The notes under the pieces: generated by a model | Seen by the model: only the letters and a program-made list of their open reading frames with translations | Databases searched by the model: none | Told to the model about the DNA's origin: nothing | Assembly (NCBI GenBank): GCA_003024785.1 | Contig: PUQB01000781.1 | Location: 1 to 64,000 of the forward strand | Direction of reading: 5' to 3' | Length of the DNA: 64,000 bases | From: Selaginella tamariscina | Taxonomy: Eukaryota; Streptophyta; Lycopodiopsida; Selaginellales; Selaginellaceae | Made by a program: the position numbers and the translations under genes | In this document: in pieces, positions 23,639 to 36,817 of the stretch | Layout: every line of letters starts with the position of its first letter | Numbering within the stretch: the first letter of the stretch is position 1

Positions 23639-24905
23639 ATGGTTCAGATTGCTGAGTAGTGCAGTGCCTGTGGAAACGGCAGAAGCCACACATTTAGTCT
23701 GTGAGAGAGAAAGAGGAAGACGTCTGTTGAGGGATTTCGGTTGGAAGGATGACGCTGTCACACGATAGGAAATATTTCTATATTTTGCACACGCTTTATT
23801 TAAAATAAGTAGGTTTATCTTAGACATGCTATATATTAATATTTAAAAAATAATAATTATGTAAAAAAAAATATGATGACATATGCTCTTGGTGAGGTTT
23901 AAATATTAGAAAAACATATCACATAAATACAGTGATTAAATCTGTAGTCGAAAAAATGCTACAGAAATGTTTAATTACTAATTTTAATTATTAATTTACT
24001 AATTACTAATCTAATTTAATTACTAATCCGTAACATGTTTTTTTACTACGGCATATATCACTGCATAAATATCGACTACATAATTTAAACCAGAAGTTTT
24101 AAACTTGAGACAAGGCTTTTAAAAAACATACATATATGAATAAATAAACCTAGTTATGTACGTGTGTGTATATTTCCTTCTGCAGTCATTTTGTATAGAA
24201 GAGGTTCCTCGTTAAATCTGGACGATAGGGATTTGAGAATAAATATATTAGTATATTAATGGTTGAGATTTTCTAAAAGCGGCTTTCTGCACAAGTATCT
24301 GCACATGCTAGGCTGTGTTTGGTCACATTTCGTTTGTCTTTTTGACGAGGAAGATCAGCGTCCTGCGAGGGATTCTATTACAGTGACATCAAAGGATAAA
24401 GCATTCTATTTCTGGACAGGCCAGCTTCTTCCCTAGTCACTTACTGTGGTCCCGGTTACTAGATTTGTGGTTCCGACGTGTCATTCTGTCCATTTCCAAG
24501 TGCTCCTCTGTGTCTCTGGGGTACGGTGTCTCCTACCAAAGCGCCTTCCTAAGACTCCAACTAAGAATTTCGCCATCCCTGCAAGCTGCTGCTGCGTGTA
24601 TATAACGTCGCCTCTGGGTTTACGTACAGCTTCGCACGTTCTGTGCTGCATCTGATGTGTGTGCGTGCGCGTGTGCATGTGTGTGCCCGCGCGTTACGCA
24701 TATACATAGTATATGAAGTTGCAGTGACCCATTGCAGCATAAGAATAATTAGGGTATAGCTTAATTACATTTATTTTTTATTGATTCGCATCTACTCTAT
24801 TCTTATATATGTATATATATGTGTGTGTGTGTAGTTCAAGCTATAGTATATGGACTGGTATTTACATATGTAAATAAAGATAATTTAACAATCATTAAAT
24901 ATTCT
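23027..24905 (+). repeat. Tandem segmental duplication, copy B
   Basis: This is the second copy of the 20275-22998 segment, in the same orientation. It differs by a ~110-bp inverted internal segment (23381-23491), a MITE insertion at 23930-24063 with target-site duplication, loss of about 600 bp, and different microsatellite lengths ((GT)n at about 23311-23332 and (TA)n at about 23597-23640). Confidence 0.85.
23930..24063. mobile_element. hAT-type MITE (134 bp) with 8-bp target-site duplication
   Basis: The element starts CAGTGATTAAATCTGTAGT and ends CTACGGCATATATCACTG, in the opposite orientation to the units in copy A. It is flanked by CATAAATA on both sides (23922-23929 and 24064-24071). 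The unfilled site is preserved in copy A at 21223-21230, where CATAAATA occurs once in the same context. An 8-bp duplication with CAGTG termini is typical of hAT-superfamily non-autonomous elements. Confidence 0.9.
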
Positions 24906-25985
24906 TATTGAAGTTTCAATAAATTTTATTAATATTGAATTTAAGAAATTAATTAAGATTGTAATGATAAAAAATTATTATTAAAGAGTATATTATATAC
25001 GATTAAAATTTGATGGGACTGAAAATTTTTTTATTAAAATTTACTTAAAGTCGTGGCTCGTTTTATTCTTTTCTTTTTAATGAACATCTCGATCGTTCAC
25101 TTCACCATCTTTATCAAGACAGCACCATGCGTGTGCATTTTTCATGCAGCACATCGTTTGGAATTAATACAGCAATGTATACATTCAATGAAATATGTTG
25201 AAAAAAATTTAAAATAGAAAAGAAAACACGCTTTTGTTTATTAGAGAAAACTGGCCTTGGATCGCGTTTCCTTCCTGCTCGTACATTCTTTAAGTAATTT
25301 CATTAAAACATCACTATCTAAATGGTTACACGTTTTCATCAAATGCATTGTATACGTCTATACAGGACATACTTATATATGCCCTACGTACTTGTGTGTA
25401 TTTTTTAAAACATCATATCGATATCTATATGAAAACCGTATATAAATGTGTATGTACACGTACAAGAAAGTCATACATATTCATTGCATCAACACTAGAA
25501 ATGCTGATTTTGATTTAAGGTACAGTAATCGTTTAGCATTTGATGACATGATGTATATGTGTTGTATAAATGTGTGTGTGTGTGTGTGCGTGTTAAATTA
25601 TAAGAAATATACACATTTATAATCACTTTAATCTGTATATTAATAGGAAATCCGTACTCTGGTACTAATATACGTCGGAATATTCGTACGACAGGGAAGC
25701 CAAGCGTGTGGAATTTTATAGCAGAAGCTGCTCTATGTGTGTGTGTGTGTTAAGACGTGGAGTGAGTTTAAAGTATATCTTCGTAGACATTTTTGTGTCA
25801 AACCTATTAAATTATTAATTAAAAGAATGATAGTGAATGTTGCGTAACATCACATTAATAAGAGAAGTTATGAGGCAATTGAAAATGTATATATCTGTGT
25901 TTATCTTGTAGTTAGCACATCCAACCTCTTAATTTATATATTAATTAACCTCTTATTGATACATTAATTTAAATCAAATAAGCTT
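24906..25985. other. AT-rich intergenic DNA downstream of the bHLH gene
   Basis: No gene seen. Short (GT)n tracts occur at about 25571-25590 and 25736-25750. The last few hundred bases probably hold the 3' UTR of the minus-strand bHLH gene. Confidence 0.6.
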
Positions 25986-25989
25986 AACT

Positions 25990-27002
25990 TCAGAGAAGCA
26001 ACAAGTTTTCGAAAGGACACTGCTCAATAGTAGCAACACAACGCCTGTGCTTAAACAAAGCATGCTGCAGAGTCTCGGAGAGAACCAACGGTGAAGATCC
26101 GGTACTCTTCCTTAACACAACCGTCGGATCGACCGTGGACCCAAACGGGAAGCTTCTTAATGCGTGATTACTCCCATTACCGCTATTATTACGCACGTTA
26201 AGACTGTGATTAACCTCCTGATTAGCCTCATTATTAGTACTATTACCACCAACGGCCTCAAGAAGCTGCACTTGTATCTGTAGAAACTTAACAAACCGTA
26301 TAGCTTCATCTAACATAGAAGCAGTGTCTAATTTATTACCGCCCGGTATAAGCTTCTCCAGCTCCCGGACTCTCTCACTGATCTTCTTACGTCTCTCGCG
26401 TGCAGCTACACTCTGAGGCTCTGCATTCTCTTTATACCGACCCGACACACCGTGGTTAACCACCGGGATCCCGGAGTTTAACCTGGTAACAGCCTCAGAG
26501 ACATTCTTGCTCACTGCAGACACGGGGACGACCGCATTCTGGCTCTGCAGGCTCCGTGAACGCTCTCCAGTGTGAAACAGTTCCGCTGGCGCTTCCTCGG
26601 TGCTGTCTCTACAAAAGCTGGTTTCAATTTATTTGTGTACAGCTCGCTTCCAGTGTACCCAGCGGTTAAACTGAATTCATCTGCAGTGGAGATTGGTTCG
26701 TCTGGAATGTGAAGTAATCCCGGGAGATTGTCGCAGTAGTGCAAGCAGTGCCACTCGAGCATCTGGTCGGGGAACTCAAACCTGTTATAATTGCTGGTGG
26801 AAACCCCCGAGGATGAACTGCTACTGTCTGCCGAGGAGGAGACAAGGAGACAGGAGGACGGATTGAATTCTTCACTGCAGTAGCCTGCAAGACCTTGGCC
26901 AGCGTACACAGAAGACGAGGAGGAGATTAAGTGACTGCTTACTAAGTGGTTTAGCGAATCATCGTTACTGTGATCGTTCAAGAGCGCCTGGAAGATGTCC
27001 AT
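25990..27002 (-). CDS. bHLH transcription factor, group VIII (HEC/IND/RSL-like)
   Basis: A DNA-binding basic helix-loop-helix protein acting in the nucleus as a dimer. The N-terminal frame starts at ATG 27002 ([10 protein letters not shown]; an ATG at 27101 is also in frame but lies in leader-like sequence) and carries Ser-rich stretches and a basic RKRQR motif. The bHLH lies in the frame open from 26523 to the stop at 25990: basic region [12 protein letters not shown] (about 26410), loop LIPGGNKLD, helix 2 [14 protein letters not shown]. The position usually held by Glu in the basic region is Ala, a known trait of the HEC/IND and RSL groups, so E-box binding may be atypical. The two frames overlap by 13 bp with no plausible intron, so one base has been gained or lost between about 26520 and 26620, in the genome or in the consensus. 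Single exon otherwise. Confidence 0.85.
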
Positions 27003-27109
27003 TGAGGAATGTGGATATAGAATTGAACTAAAAAGAGAAATGTGAAACTCTAATGTGAAACTGGCCCTAAGGGAGGGAAAGAGGGGATTATCAATAACCA
27101 CGTTCTAGA

Positions 27110-28970
27110 GGATCGAATTAGTGATCACGAAATAATTAATGTGGTTTTTGTTTTTAATATAGAAAACCTCCCGTTGCATTATTAAATCATTTATTTTCTT
27201 TTTAATTAATTTTTTTTTGCTTTTATATTTTTCCATCAAATGATCTGACGGCGTCCGACATTGATGAGGGGACAACGATTTCCCGATTCATGGTTTTCCC
27301 GTTAAGTCATCATATCCAATCTGATCCGTTATTAACCACAACACAATACGTATTCGTGTACGTACATTTTGTTTAGGGTTTACTAGTACGAGTCCGTACA
27401 TTTAAAAATGTTACCCCGGTCAACTTTTGTTACCCTTTTTTGAAGTGTTGCCCTTATGACCTTTTGGGGAAACAATATGATTAAAAGGACATGATGCACC
27501 TGAAAAAGGTTAATTGGGACTATGATGATGAATGATGGTCCGGAAGGCTTAATTGGATTGAATAAGGGTAAAGGTTAGTAAGTCTTTTGAGGTGATATCA
27601 ACGTCAACGGGTAACATTAACAAGGTTATCATTTAAATATGTTTAATAATGTTTAATAATATTAATTAATAAACATAAGCTGGTCTTTTGCTTTTTGCCT
27701 TGCCCTCACATGGGGTTGGCATTTCTTGTTTGTTTTGTATGAGATAGATTGATTTGATAATGACAAGGTTTGTGTTGTACATCATTAGAATATTCCCATT
27801 AAATTCAAAAGTGATTTAGGGTTAGGGTTGGTATTTAAAAGTCTGGTTCTTTTAATTCTAGCTTTTATATGCGTTCTTCATGCACCAAAATGTTTGAAAA
27901 CATATAGAGATATTTAAAAAGCATTAAAAACCATGTTGAAAGTAGCTTATGAAATATAATATATATATATATAATATTTATAAGTTTAAAATAAATGTCT
28001 TTACACAAGTTTAAACATGATGTAAACTTTGATACGGTCGATATGGAACCAAAGTACGGGAAATAAAAGAAATCATTCACACATACGTGTACGTCGTGCA
28101 TGTGTGTACATTATAGCTATATAATTACTTAAGTACTTATGTGAAAGGAAGGTAAACTCATTATTTAAAATTAAATAATTATAATTATTTAAACATAATG
28201 CGAATCTAATTGATTGTAAATATTCCGTATATATGTGATAGCGAACGCGTTGGCAAAGTTATGAGCCAATTGACCAACATATATACTTAAAGAACATTCG
28301 GTTTGATTTTCAACACAATAAAGTCTTTACTGTACGATGTACGGCTTATTGGAATCGTTTAACAAGTGTTTTAAATAATATCCCAGGAATATGCTATGTA
28401 AGTTTATAAAATACATTTTTTATATATAATTTTGCATTTTATATTTAAATAGCATACATAAATACATTTCAATAAAATTAAAGTATATATCTTAATTTTT
28501 ACTTAGGATATTTTAAGGAATATCCAAAGCATATTCCTGTGGCTTATAGCAGTATTTAACAGCTGTATTAAATAACATGTGTGTGCGAGAGAATGTAGAC
28601 AAATATTTATAAAAACTATTATGTTAATGATAATTAATTAAAACTTAATTAATTAATAATTGTTAAAGACGAACAAATATATATATTTAACAATAAAATG
28701 AATATATTTTCCAAATGCATATTAAATCGTTAAAATAATTAACTTATTTAATTATGATTAAGGAAGGGGGCAACCTACACACACACACATATATACATAT
28801 AGACACACATATGTATTTGTATATTTAATAAAATGTGTATATATATTATGTTATCTATGAAAAATTTGTACACATGTTTAATGGCTATTTATTCAGTCCA
28901 CTGGAACATTTTTTAAATGAGCTTTTATAACGCATATAAATCTTACTAATGTTTATGTTAATGTTTAAAT
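27110..28970. other. Intergenic DNA between divergent bHLH and coilin genes
   Basis: AT-rich, with short (TA)n and (CA)n tracts (about 27957-27972 and 28779-28790). It should contain the promoters of both flanking genes, but I can point to no specific element except the telo-box-like motif before coilin. Confidence 0.6.
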
Positions 28971-28974
28971 TTAA

Positions 28975-28999
28975 TTTAGGGTTTATGGTTTTAGGGTTC
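28975..28999 (+). promoter_or_regulatory. Telo-box-like motif in the coilin leader
   Basis: TTTAGGGTTTATGG followed by TTTTAGGGTT lies 5-29 bp before the start codon. AAACCCTAA-type telo-boxes near start sites are common in plant growth and RNA-biogenesis genes. Function here is inferred from the motif and position only. Confidence 0.5.
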
Positions 29000-29003
29000 T
29001 TCT

Positions 29004-29654
29004 ATGGGGATGAGGCTGCGCCTGCGATTCGATGCCGCCTGCGGCCTGGCGGACGATCCGAGGTCTTACGGTGTTCTTCAATGGTGGTTCGCTGTACCGC
29101 CGGCGATGAGCACCATTGCAGATGTCGCATCCGGCATTGTGTCCTTCTTCCGACTCCAACAGAGCTGTCCAAATGGCGTTTTACTCCTGGTAATCTCTTA
29201 ATGCTCACGCTTAATCTCTCTTAATCGCTAGGTTTATATTTAACATATAGTGTAGCCCTAATCTAGGGTAGGTTCTGTTATACAGTTAATCATACTTAAT
29301 TAAGTTAATTATTTAACGATTTTATATGCATTTAAAGAATATGAATGAAAAAGATCTAAGGCATTCTATAAATTTTCTTAAACACATGTTTTCCTTGATT
29401 TTTAATTAATCAGTTTTAATTAATTACCATTAATACATAAGGGACATAATCGTCGCTATGCATATATATGCGCATACTTAATCCCGCAAATATAATGGAT
29501 ATATTATGTATATTTATGTAATGTATAATAACCCGATTATAATTTGTGTGTTTGTGTGTGTGTGTGTGACACATTGTGATTGCTTATAACAGATGGATGA
29601 CTTTGCCTTACCACCAATGGAGTCGGCATGTTTGTTAAACGACAAGGACTTGGT

Positions 29655-29702
<48 letters not shown>

Positions 29703-32392
29703 TATGTAAAGGTAAAGAAGGCGATTTCTGTGTGTGCATATATATGGACGCATGTATAAATCCGCATCATGCTAATTCTACATTGTATATAAACGAATAT
29801 ATATATATGTATGTATATATGTATCTATGCCACGAACCCCAATATGTTTTATAATGTATTACGAACACACAGCTAATATCTTATGCTTTGTTATTTTAAA
29901 CTTTTGTATATATATGCATAACACACACACAGAGCTAAGTAGGAATGTGTGCCTGCAGTGTGAAGCCGATAGGGATGCCTATGAAACCCTCTGTGCAATG
30001 GGGTCATTTAACAAAGGCACAGGTTGACGTTGTTAAAGAGCTTCGTGCACTTGAAGAATTCGAGAAGGAATCTGGTGGCTACAAAAGTGAAAGCGAGGAC
30101 CTTGTAGCTAATGTGTCCAATAGCACCGAATTCTCACTCCAAGACATCCGAAGGCCTGTGTGTGTACAATGCTGAAATACTTAGTACTACATTATAACAT
30201 ATTACATACATACATAGTGTATTTCTTATATAAGAATGTCCTACGTTGTATTAATCCCTTAGCGTATAGTATACTATATTACATACATACCACATGCATA
30301 TATACATATAATTTATCTTTACATGTAAAATTATATTATAATTAATGCATTTGCAGGCTAAAGAAATATTTAGTGGAGCCATCACCGAGGACTTTGAAAA
30401 GGAAGAAATCTACCGAAGATGGAAGACGCAAGAATAAGAAGATCAAAACCAGGTAGCATAGTAGTTGCTGTATACATATATAAGATTATAATTTCTTTTT
30501 TCATGTCACGTCAGCAGGAAGTCTCGGGTTCAATACTCGCCTGTGAATGTGTGTGTGTGTGCATAGCATGTGAGTAATGCATTAGATAGATCATAACCTA
30601 GCGGAACAATAACCTAGCCACCGGGCGTTTAACAGTACATACATACATGCATATCTAACGATACCATTAGCATGTGTATTCTACATTATGCTTGTATAAA
30701 ATTATTATATGACAATGATGTTCTATGCTACAATATAATAGTCTCTACACACACACACAGAGCATAAGCTTATGGTGTGTTGCGTATGCGTACGTATGCC
30801 ATGATTCTAAATTGGAAATACAGAAATCTTGCACAGAGACCTGATGGAAAATTAAAAGATGGAACTGTGAGCAACAAGAAAAAGAAGCAACAGCAGAAAG
30901 AAGATTCTGAGCAATCTGAAGAAGAATGCGGGTAGGTTATATGTGTGTGTGTGTGTGAGGTACTATGTAGACACACAATGTGTATATTGTGTATTCATAA
31001 TTTATCCGCTTATACTCTCGCACTCTCTCTCCGTGTTATTTTAACGTATGAGAATGCAGGAAACATGCTCAAAAACTTGCCGAGAAGACAAAGGAGCAGG
31101 ATGATTCGGATGAATCTGAACAATCTGAAGACGAGGAATGCAGGTAATTTGTTTGTACCGTGTGTGTTCTATTAATATTCTTTTCTTCCAGAGCTACTAC
31201 TGAAAAATTGAATGAGAAGGCTCTAATAAGAGTAAGTACACGTTGTATACATACACAAAAAGATATGTACACCTATGTATGCTCGTACACGTGATATGTT
31301 TTGTTCATAACTAAATAGAACTTTCAGAAGCAGGACGTTGTTGAGAAAACAGAAAGAACAAGGACCAAAGGTGAGAAACACACACACACACACCATTTTA
31401 TAACATGTAAATACTTACGTTCTATTATGTATATTTATAACTTTTGTAAATTCAGCGAGTGAGTAGGAGTGCAAGGAGAAAGAAAGCGAAGCGTGCATGG
31501 GCCAAAGCAAACAAGAATGCAACAGTAAGCTTGTGACTAATTACTAATTCATATTCAGTTATTTATATTGATATTATTTGACATTAACAGTGTTAAACTT
31601 ATTACATATAATAAATTTTGTTTAAATCAAAGACAGATCACGGTAATCCTGGCTTAAGTGCTAACCAGAAGGAGATTACAACTAAGCCGACGCGTGATGA
31701 TACTCATCAACATCAATCAGTGACTGTAGCTCCTGGGCATATTCGATTTGGACCTCTTGATTCTGGTATATTCACATATAACATATATACACGTCCATGT
31801 CCTTGTGTATAGACGATGGTATATTATAATTATCCCATTTTTTATATACAGAACTATGTTTACATATATGTGTATATACCCTATAATATGCCATGGACGG
31901 CCCTTTGCATCAATTAACACTTGTACCAACACAATGCACATGCACATGCACGTGTATTTACAAGTTTTTTGATGTCTGCAGACGAAGAGATCACAATCGC
32001 AAGAAATGTAGCTACGGTAAGCTCATATAAGACAAATGTCAGAGCCATAAATATACACGCAGTTAGATATATATTATCTGTACGCGTATATATACGTACA
32101 TATATGAATGAACCTTAAATTTGCAGCCTGCGCTAAACTTTGCCAGTGGACTTAAAAGCAAAAAAAGGGGCAAAACTGGGGACAACAGAAGCGTTCAGGA
32201 AGACAGGAATGTGCACAAAATGTGAGTACACACACAGACACACATCATTCAAGTGTAAATAATGTGTACATGCATATATAGGAAAATGCGTTGGAGAATG
32301 GAAACGTAGAAAACGAAGATAAGCGAATGCAAGAGAATGAAAAGGTCAATATTGACTTTAACACTTATCCTTACCTTCAAGGCACGCCCAAG

Positions 32393-32438
<46 letters not shown>

Positions 32439-32921
32439 GTTTCTAATGTTTATATTTCTTAAACATTAGATAAAGCTATTTGTCACTAAGCCAAATATAT
32501 TCTTATATGCTTTTAGGAGTCTCTCTCGTTATATACACATCCATATTTGTATATATGAATTTGTACGTACAGCTAAATATGACTGTGCTTATGCAGAAAG
32601 GAGATATTCTTGCTTACAAGTTGCTTGAGCTATCTTCGAATCTAACTCCAGAAGTGTCATCTTTCAGAGTAATAATATATATATATATATATATATATAC
32701 ACTAGTTTGATGAACGTCGTGTTTGTTCATTAGGTGGGGAAAGTAATAAGTTTTGATGTTGTGTCAAAGCTCATTAAACTCGCACCTGTGGCAAACTATC
32801 CAATTGAGAAAATAAACGAGGAATATCCTGATTCTTATCAGGAAGATGGCTCTTTGGAGGTCAGATATTATAATAATATTTTAGTATTAATTTGTATAAT
32901 ATATTGAGTACTATAATGATA

Positions 32922-32957
<36 letters not shown>

Positions 32958-33595
32958 ATAACATGTTTTAGGATATATATTATATACACTTCACCAAATA
33001 TATTTAATAAATATCGAGTGGGTGTGTGCGTGTGTGTGTGTTTGAGAGAGGGGAGATACAATCAGTTCAAAACGCTTAATTTAGATTATATCAAATATAT
33101 ACATAGAAAATTTGAAAGTATATACTCATTAGCACTAACTAATTTTATTTGCAATTTGATAGGTGGATTTTCCATCCCTTCTGGACGTCCACGTTGTGGA
33201 ATATGCTGATAATAACGATATAAATGCAGAAATTTCAATTAATGGTAATTAGTATTGTTCTAAATTAATTTTAATATAAATTATTTTTATAATTTGTAGA
33301 AGCTAATGGTTCTTCAACAAAGAGCAAGGAGAAAACGAATGATTCCGGTATGTATATTAATTATACTTGTATATACGATATAATTGTTTAAATATACTTA
33401 TGTTAATATTAATATACTATTAACCTTATGTTGTTTTTTTTCTAAGAAAGGGCACACATAAATGGGGATATTCCTGGGAAAATGCCGGCGAATATGCCAT
33501 TGTCAAAAGCTGACAGGTGGCATCTGAAGTCTATGAGAGCTGCTGCGTTAGGCCCAACCTTGGCGAGACTACGAGCTCAAAATTCCGGTTTGTAA
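29004..33595 (+). CDS. COIL: Coilin (Cajal body scaffold), about 18 exons
   Basis: The nuclear scaffold of Cajal bodies, where snRNPs mature. Exons I read: 29004-29189, 29593-29657, 29959-30159, 30357-30452, 30824-30931, 31060-31143, 31192-31231, 31328-31370, 31456-31524, 31633-31765, 31982-32016, 32127-32221, 32282-32392, 32597-32668, 32734-32859, 33163-33244, 33300-33347, 33447-33595 (TAA 33593-33595). Total is about 580 codons, close to plant coilin. Markers: N-terminal MRLRLRFD with SFFRLQQSCPNGV and DDFALPPMESACLL; a basic/acidic middle with KKKKQ runs; RVSRSARRKKAKR; VAPGHIRFGPLD; and a C-terminal Tudor-like part (KGDILAYKLLELS, SFRVGKVISFD). Splice phases fail at two junctions (exons 8/9 and 12/13), each off by one base. 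Several introns begin with (GT)n. The next feature is a transposon 37 bp past the stop. Confidence 0.92.
29658..29700 (+). repeat. (GT)n microsatellite starting at a coilin splice donor
   Basis: The donor GT of coilin intron 2 is the first unit of an uninterrupted run of about 21 GT units. A second case is at 32393, where a (GT)n(GA)n tract starts at the donor of intron 13. Confidence 0.9.
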
Positions 33596-33632
33596 TTAAT
33601 TAATTTATTAAATAATTATATATTTTATCTTA

Positions 33633-35053
33633 GGCCCACTTCCACTAGTGGTCCACTAGCGGGTGGTTAATTGCCTCAACCAATCAAATTTAATAAATTA
33701 TTTATTTACAGCAGTTTGTTTTTCCACTTGCTGGTTATTTAAAATTTAATATCTACATGGCACCTACGTGGCACGCAGTATATGGCTTTTTCGGTGGTAG
33801 CCAAATAACCGGCAATTTTGCCCGGTTATACGGCTACCATGCATAAAATAGTGACGCGTGTATAATTTAAATATGTAGGTTATTATTAAGCTTTTCTTTT
33901 ATTTTCCTTGCACGAGCCCATGGAGATTTATTCGGGATTACAATACAGTAAGCGCCACATAATTAACAATACATGCGCCACAGGAATTACAAGATGGCAT
34001 GGCGCCACAGCATGTGGCAAATACCAATCGATCTTTTTATCATTTGTTATTAATCAATTTATTGCAAATGATCTCTTTTTTAATTTAATTACTTTTTTTT
34101 TATTAAATGAAGATGCATAAGCTTCTCAATACTGATTAAGACAAAGAAGAATTCTGGTGAGATACTTATACATCTTTAATCTGTATTTTTATATTATAAA
34201 ATACATAAATATATACATATAACATATATTATAATTATGCATATATGTATTTATGTAACTCATATATATTCTAATTACATTTCATTTTTGAATTATGAAG
34301 AGAAAAGCCTCAATATTAGAATTATAAAAATATATGAGTGTCTATAATTATGCATGTAATATCTCTCCTTTGCATGTGTGCATGTAATCTCTCTCTTTCC
34401 ATGTGTGTGTAATCTCTCTCTCCATGTATAATACTTGCCCCATATGCATGAGTGCATATAATTATGCATGTAATCTCTTTTTCTCTTTATGCATGTATAT
34501 ATGCATATATAAACATATGTATATATATGTGTGTGTATATTGATATGTTTTATGTATGTAGATGCATTTGTTTTACATATACACACAAGTTTTGAAAACA
34601 AGAATGCCTAGAAAAAATATATAACTTTATATATATAAACAAAAATGTATTGAAAAGTTATAATTTATGTTTATAGGTTAATTATTTAATATACACAGGA
34701 ATCATTATACCATTTGATATAATTAATACATATATATGAACACAATATACATTGACTTATATATTGACAAAGGCTACTTATTAATATATTTTTATTTCTA
34801 TCTTTTTCATATAATTTATTCTTAATCTTTACAATATATGACACACACGTATTCATATCTTCAAGCCCAAAAACCTTAATTAATAAAAAAAAAACCCATT
34901 AACCACGGTTAAATGGAAACTGCTCACTGGTAATTTAATTTTTAATTCAATTAACCACTCTAGTGGAAAACCACAGTGGTAGTTATTATTAATGATGTGG
35001 CATTTTTTTAATTTACCAGGGCCAAATAACCACCCGCTAGTGGAAAGTGGGCC
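33633..35053. mobile_element. PIF/Harbinger-like non-autonomous DNA transposon (1.42 kb)
   Basis: The left end GGCCCACTTCCACTAGTGG matches the reverse complement of the right end (GGCCCACTTTCCACTAGC, ending at 35053), with an 11-bp local duplication in the left arm, and homology runs on through GCGGGTGGTTA. A TTA target-site duplication flanks it (33630-33632 and 35054-35056), as is typical for PIF/Harbinger. No transposase frame is present; the interior is AT-rich with CTCTCT and ATGCATG-type simple sequence (about 34340-34560). It lies directly behind the coilin stop codon and so probably contributes to or interrupts the coilin 3' UTR. Confidence 0.85.
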
Positions 35054-35056
35054 TTA

Positions 35057-35935
35057 GTGTTATTTATTTGTATAATTCAATACGGATACTTTTGTTGTTA
35101 TAAGCTATGTCTGAGTTAGATATATGTTATATATAGAGAGAGAGTTCACAGTTAGAAGAGACAAATGTGTTTATATGGATATGATTATATATATAAATTT
35201 ATATAGAGAGAGTTCACAGTTAGACGAGACAAAGGTTATGTATATTCATATGTATTATATATATAAAGTTCATACTAATGTGTTTTATAAAAATTAATAT
35301 TTCTTCAATAAAACTATGCATTATTTGATTTCTATATAAGTTCAGTTTATATGCACACATACGTATACAAGTGTATACATACATGACATGTATATTACAC
35401 AGCGTACACCTCTGAAGAATTAAACCGTGGACTTAATGAATGAATTAATAAGTATATTCTCTTACATACATAACTTTCACTGATTCTTTATATTATGTAG
35501 GTAATGTATTTATATTTATACATGTATGTATAGCTGCTATACATATACGACCGAAATTTATCACTGGCTTTAAAATTATATATACACTCTATTTCTGTCT
35601 CCTACATATAACACACACGCACACACACACACACACATATTTCAGAATCATATATATTTTGTATTTAAATTATAAAATGATTTCATTAAAAGAATAATAT
35701 TCAATTTGTAATTCTAGATAAGACGTTTTAAATTTATATGCAATGTATATATGTGTATACACACACACACACACACACAGCATTACATATTTTATTAACT
35801 ATGAATATTTTTTTGAAATTTTAATTAAAATTTATACTCGAAATTTGCACTTTACAAATATTTGCGGTATTTTTAATACATTTTTAAATTGTGCTAATTT
35901 ATTAATATTAAGTATAATAATTAAATGATCTTTAA
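35057..35935. other. AT-rich intergenic DNA
   Basis: A near-duplicate 15-30 bp motif (AGAGAGTTCACAGTTAGA) occurs at about 35138 and 35205. (AC)n tracts are at about 35612-35636 and 35759-35780. No gene seen. Confidence 0.6.
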
Positions 35936-35936
35936 C

Positions 35937-35952
35937 TAGGGTTAGGGTTTAG
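35937..35952 (+). promoter_or_regulatory. Telo-box-like motif before the NDUFA3-like gene
   Basis: CTAGGGTTAGGGTTTAG lies about 20 bp before the start codon at 35972. The identification is by motif and position only. Confidence 0.45.
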
Positions 35953-35971
35953 TTTTGGAGGAGAAGAAGAA

Positions 35972-36750
35972 ATGGGGAAATTTAACACATATATGAAGAC
36001 GGTGATGCTTAACGAGCCTGTGCTTGTCATCAGCGCCATTGTAGGATCTATTGGTAAGCTCTCTTTCATTTCCCAATAATCCCCTTTATCTCTCTCGTAT
36101 CCCAAATCCAAAAATGTAGGCTCAATTTACGTAATCCAACCTACACACACATATTATATTGTGTGTATGTTATATATTTCTCTCCAACACACATAACACA
36201 TATGGAATTATTATATAATGTGTATTATGGTAACTGTTCTATCGTTAACTTATTATAAGTTAAATTATATATCAAGAACCTCACATCTTTCGACACAATA
36301 CATACATATAAGTCTTTTTATTAACTTACAAATAGGCATTATTTAGTTTATGCACATATATTGTGTATTATACACGGTTGACTGTTCCCCGGTAAGACGT
36401 GTGTGTGTGCGTGTGTGTGTGTGTGCGCGCGCGCGCGCGTGCGTTGTATATGTACTTATTTGAGCATTTACCTTTATGACTAGAAATTTATGATATATAT
36501 GAGATAAGTACTACATAGTTATAAATTTATATGCACAGACATCATAGATAAGAGAAGCTATATGTGTGTGTGTGTGTGTGTTGTGTATTATACACGGTTG
36601 ACTGTTCTCCGGTAAGACATCTGTGTGTGTGTGTGTCTTATACATGTACTTATTTGAGCATTACCTTTATGACTAGAAGTTTATGATATATATGAGATAA
36701 GTACTACATAATTATAAATTTATATGCACAGACATCATAGATAAGAGAAG

Positions 36751-36817
<67 letters not shown>

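Noticed and set aside
28949..29224. Alternative open frames over coilin exon 1
   Set aside because: The frame from 29004 matches the coilin N-terminus and joins exon 2 in phase; the other frames are shadows.
30151..30160. Possible GC-AG intron after coilin exon 3
   Set aside because: A normal GT donor six bases further (30160) gives the right phase with a sensible codon, so the rare donor is not needed.
30453..30535. tRNA-like A-box (TAGCATAGTAG) and B-box (GGTTCAATACT) in coilin intron 4
   Set aside because: The spacing is too large for a tRNA or typical SINE, no acceptor-stem pairing is visible, and the first box overlaps the splice donor. Probably chance.
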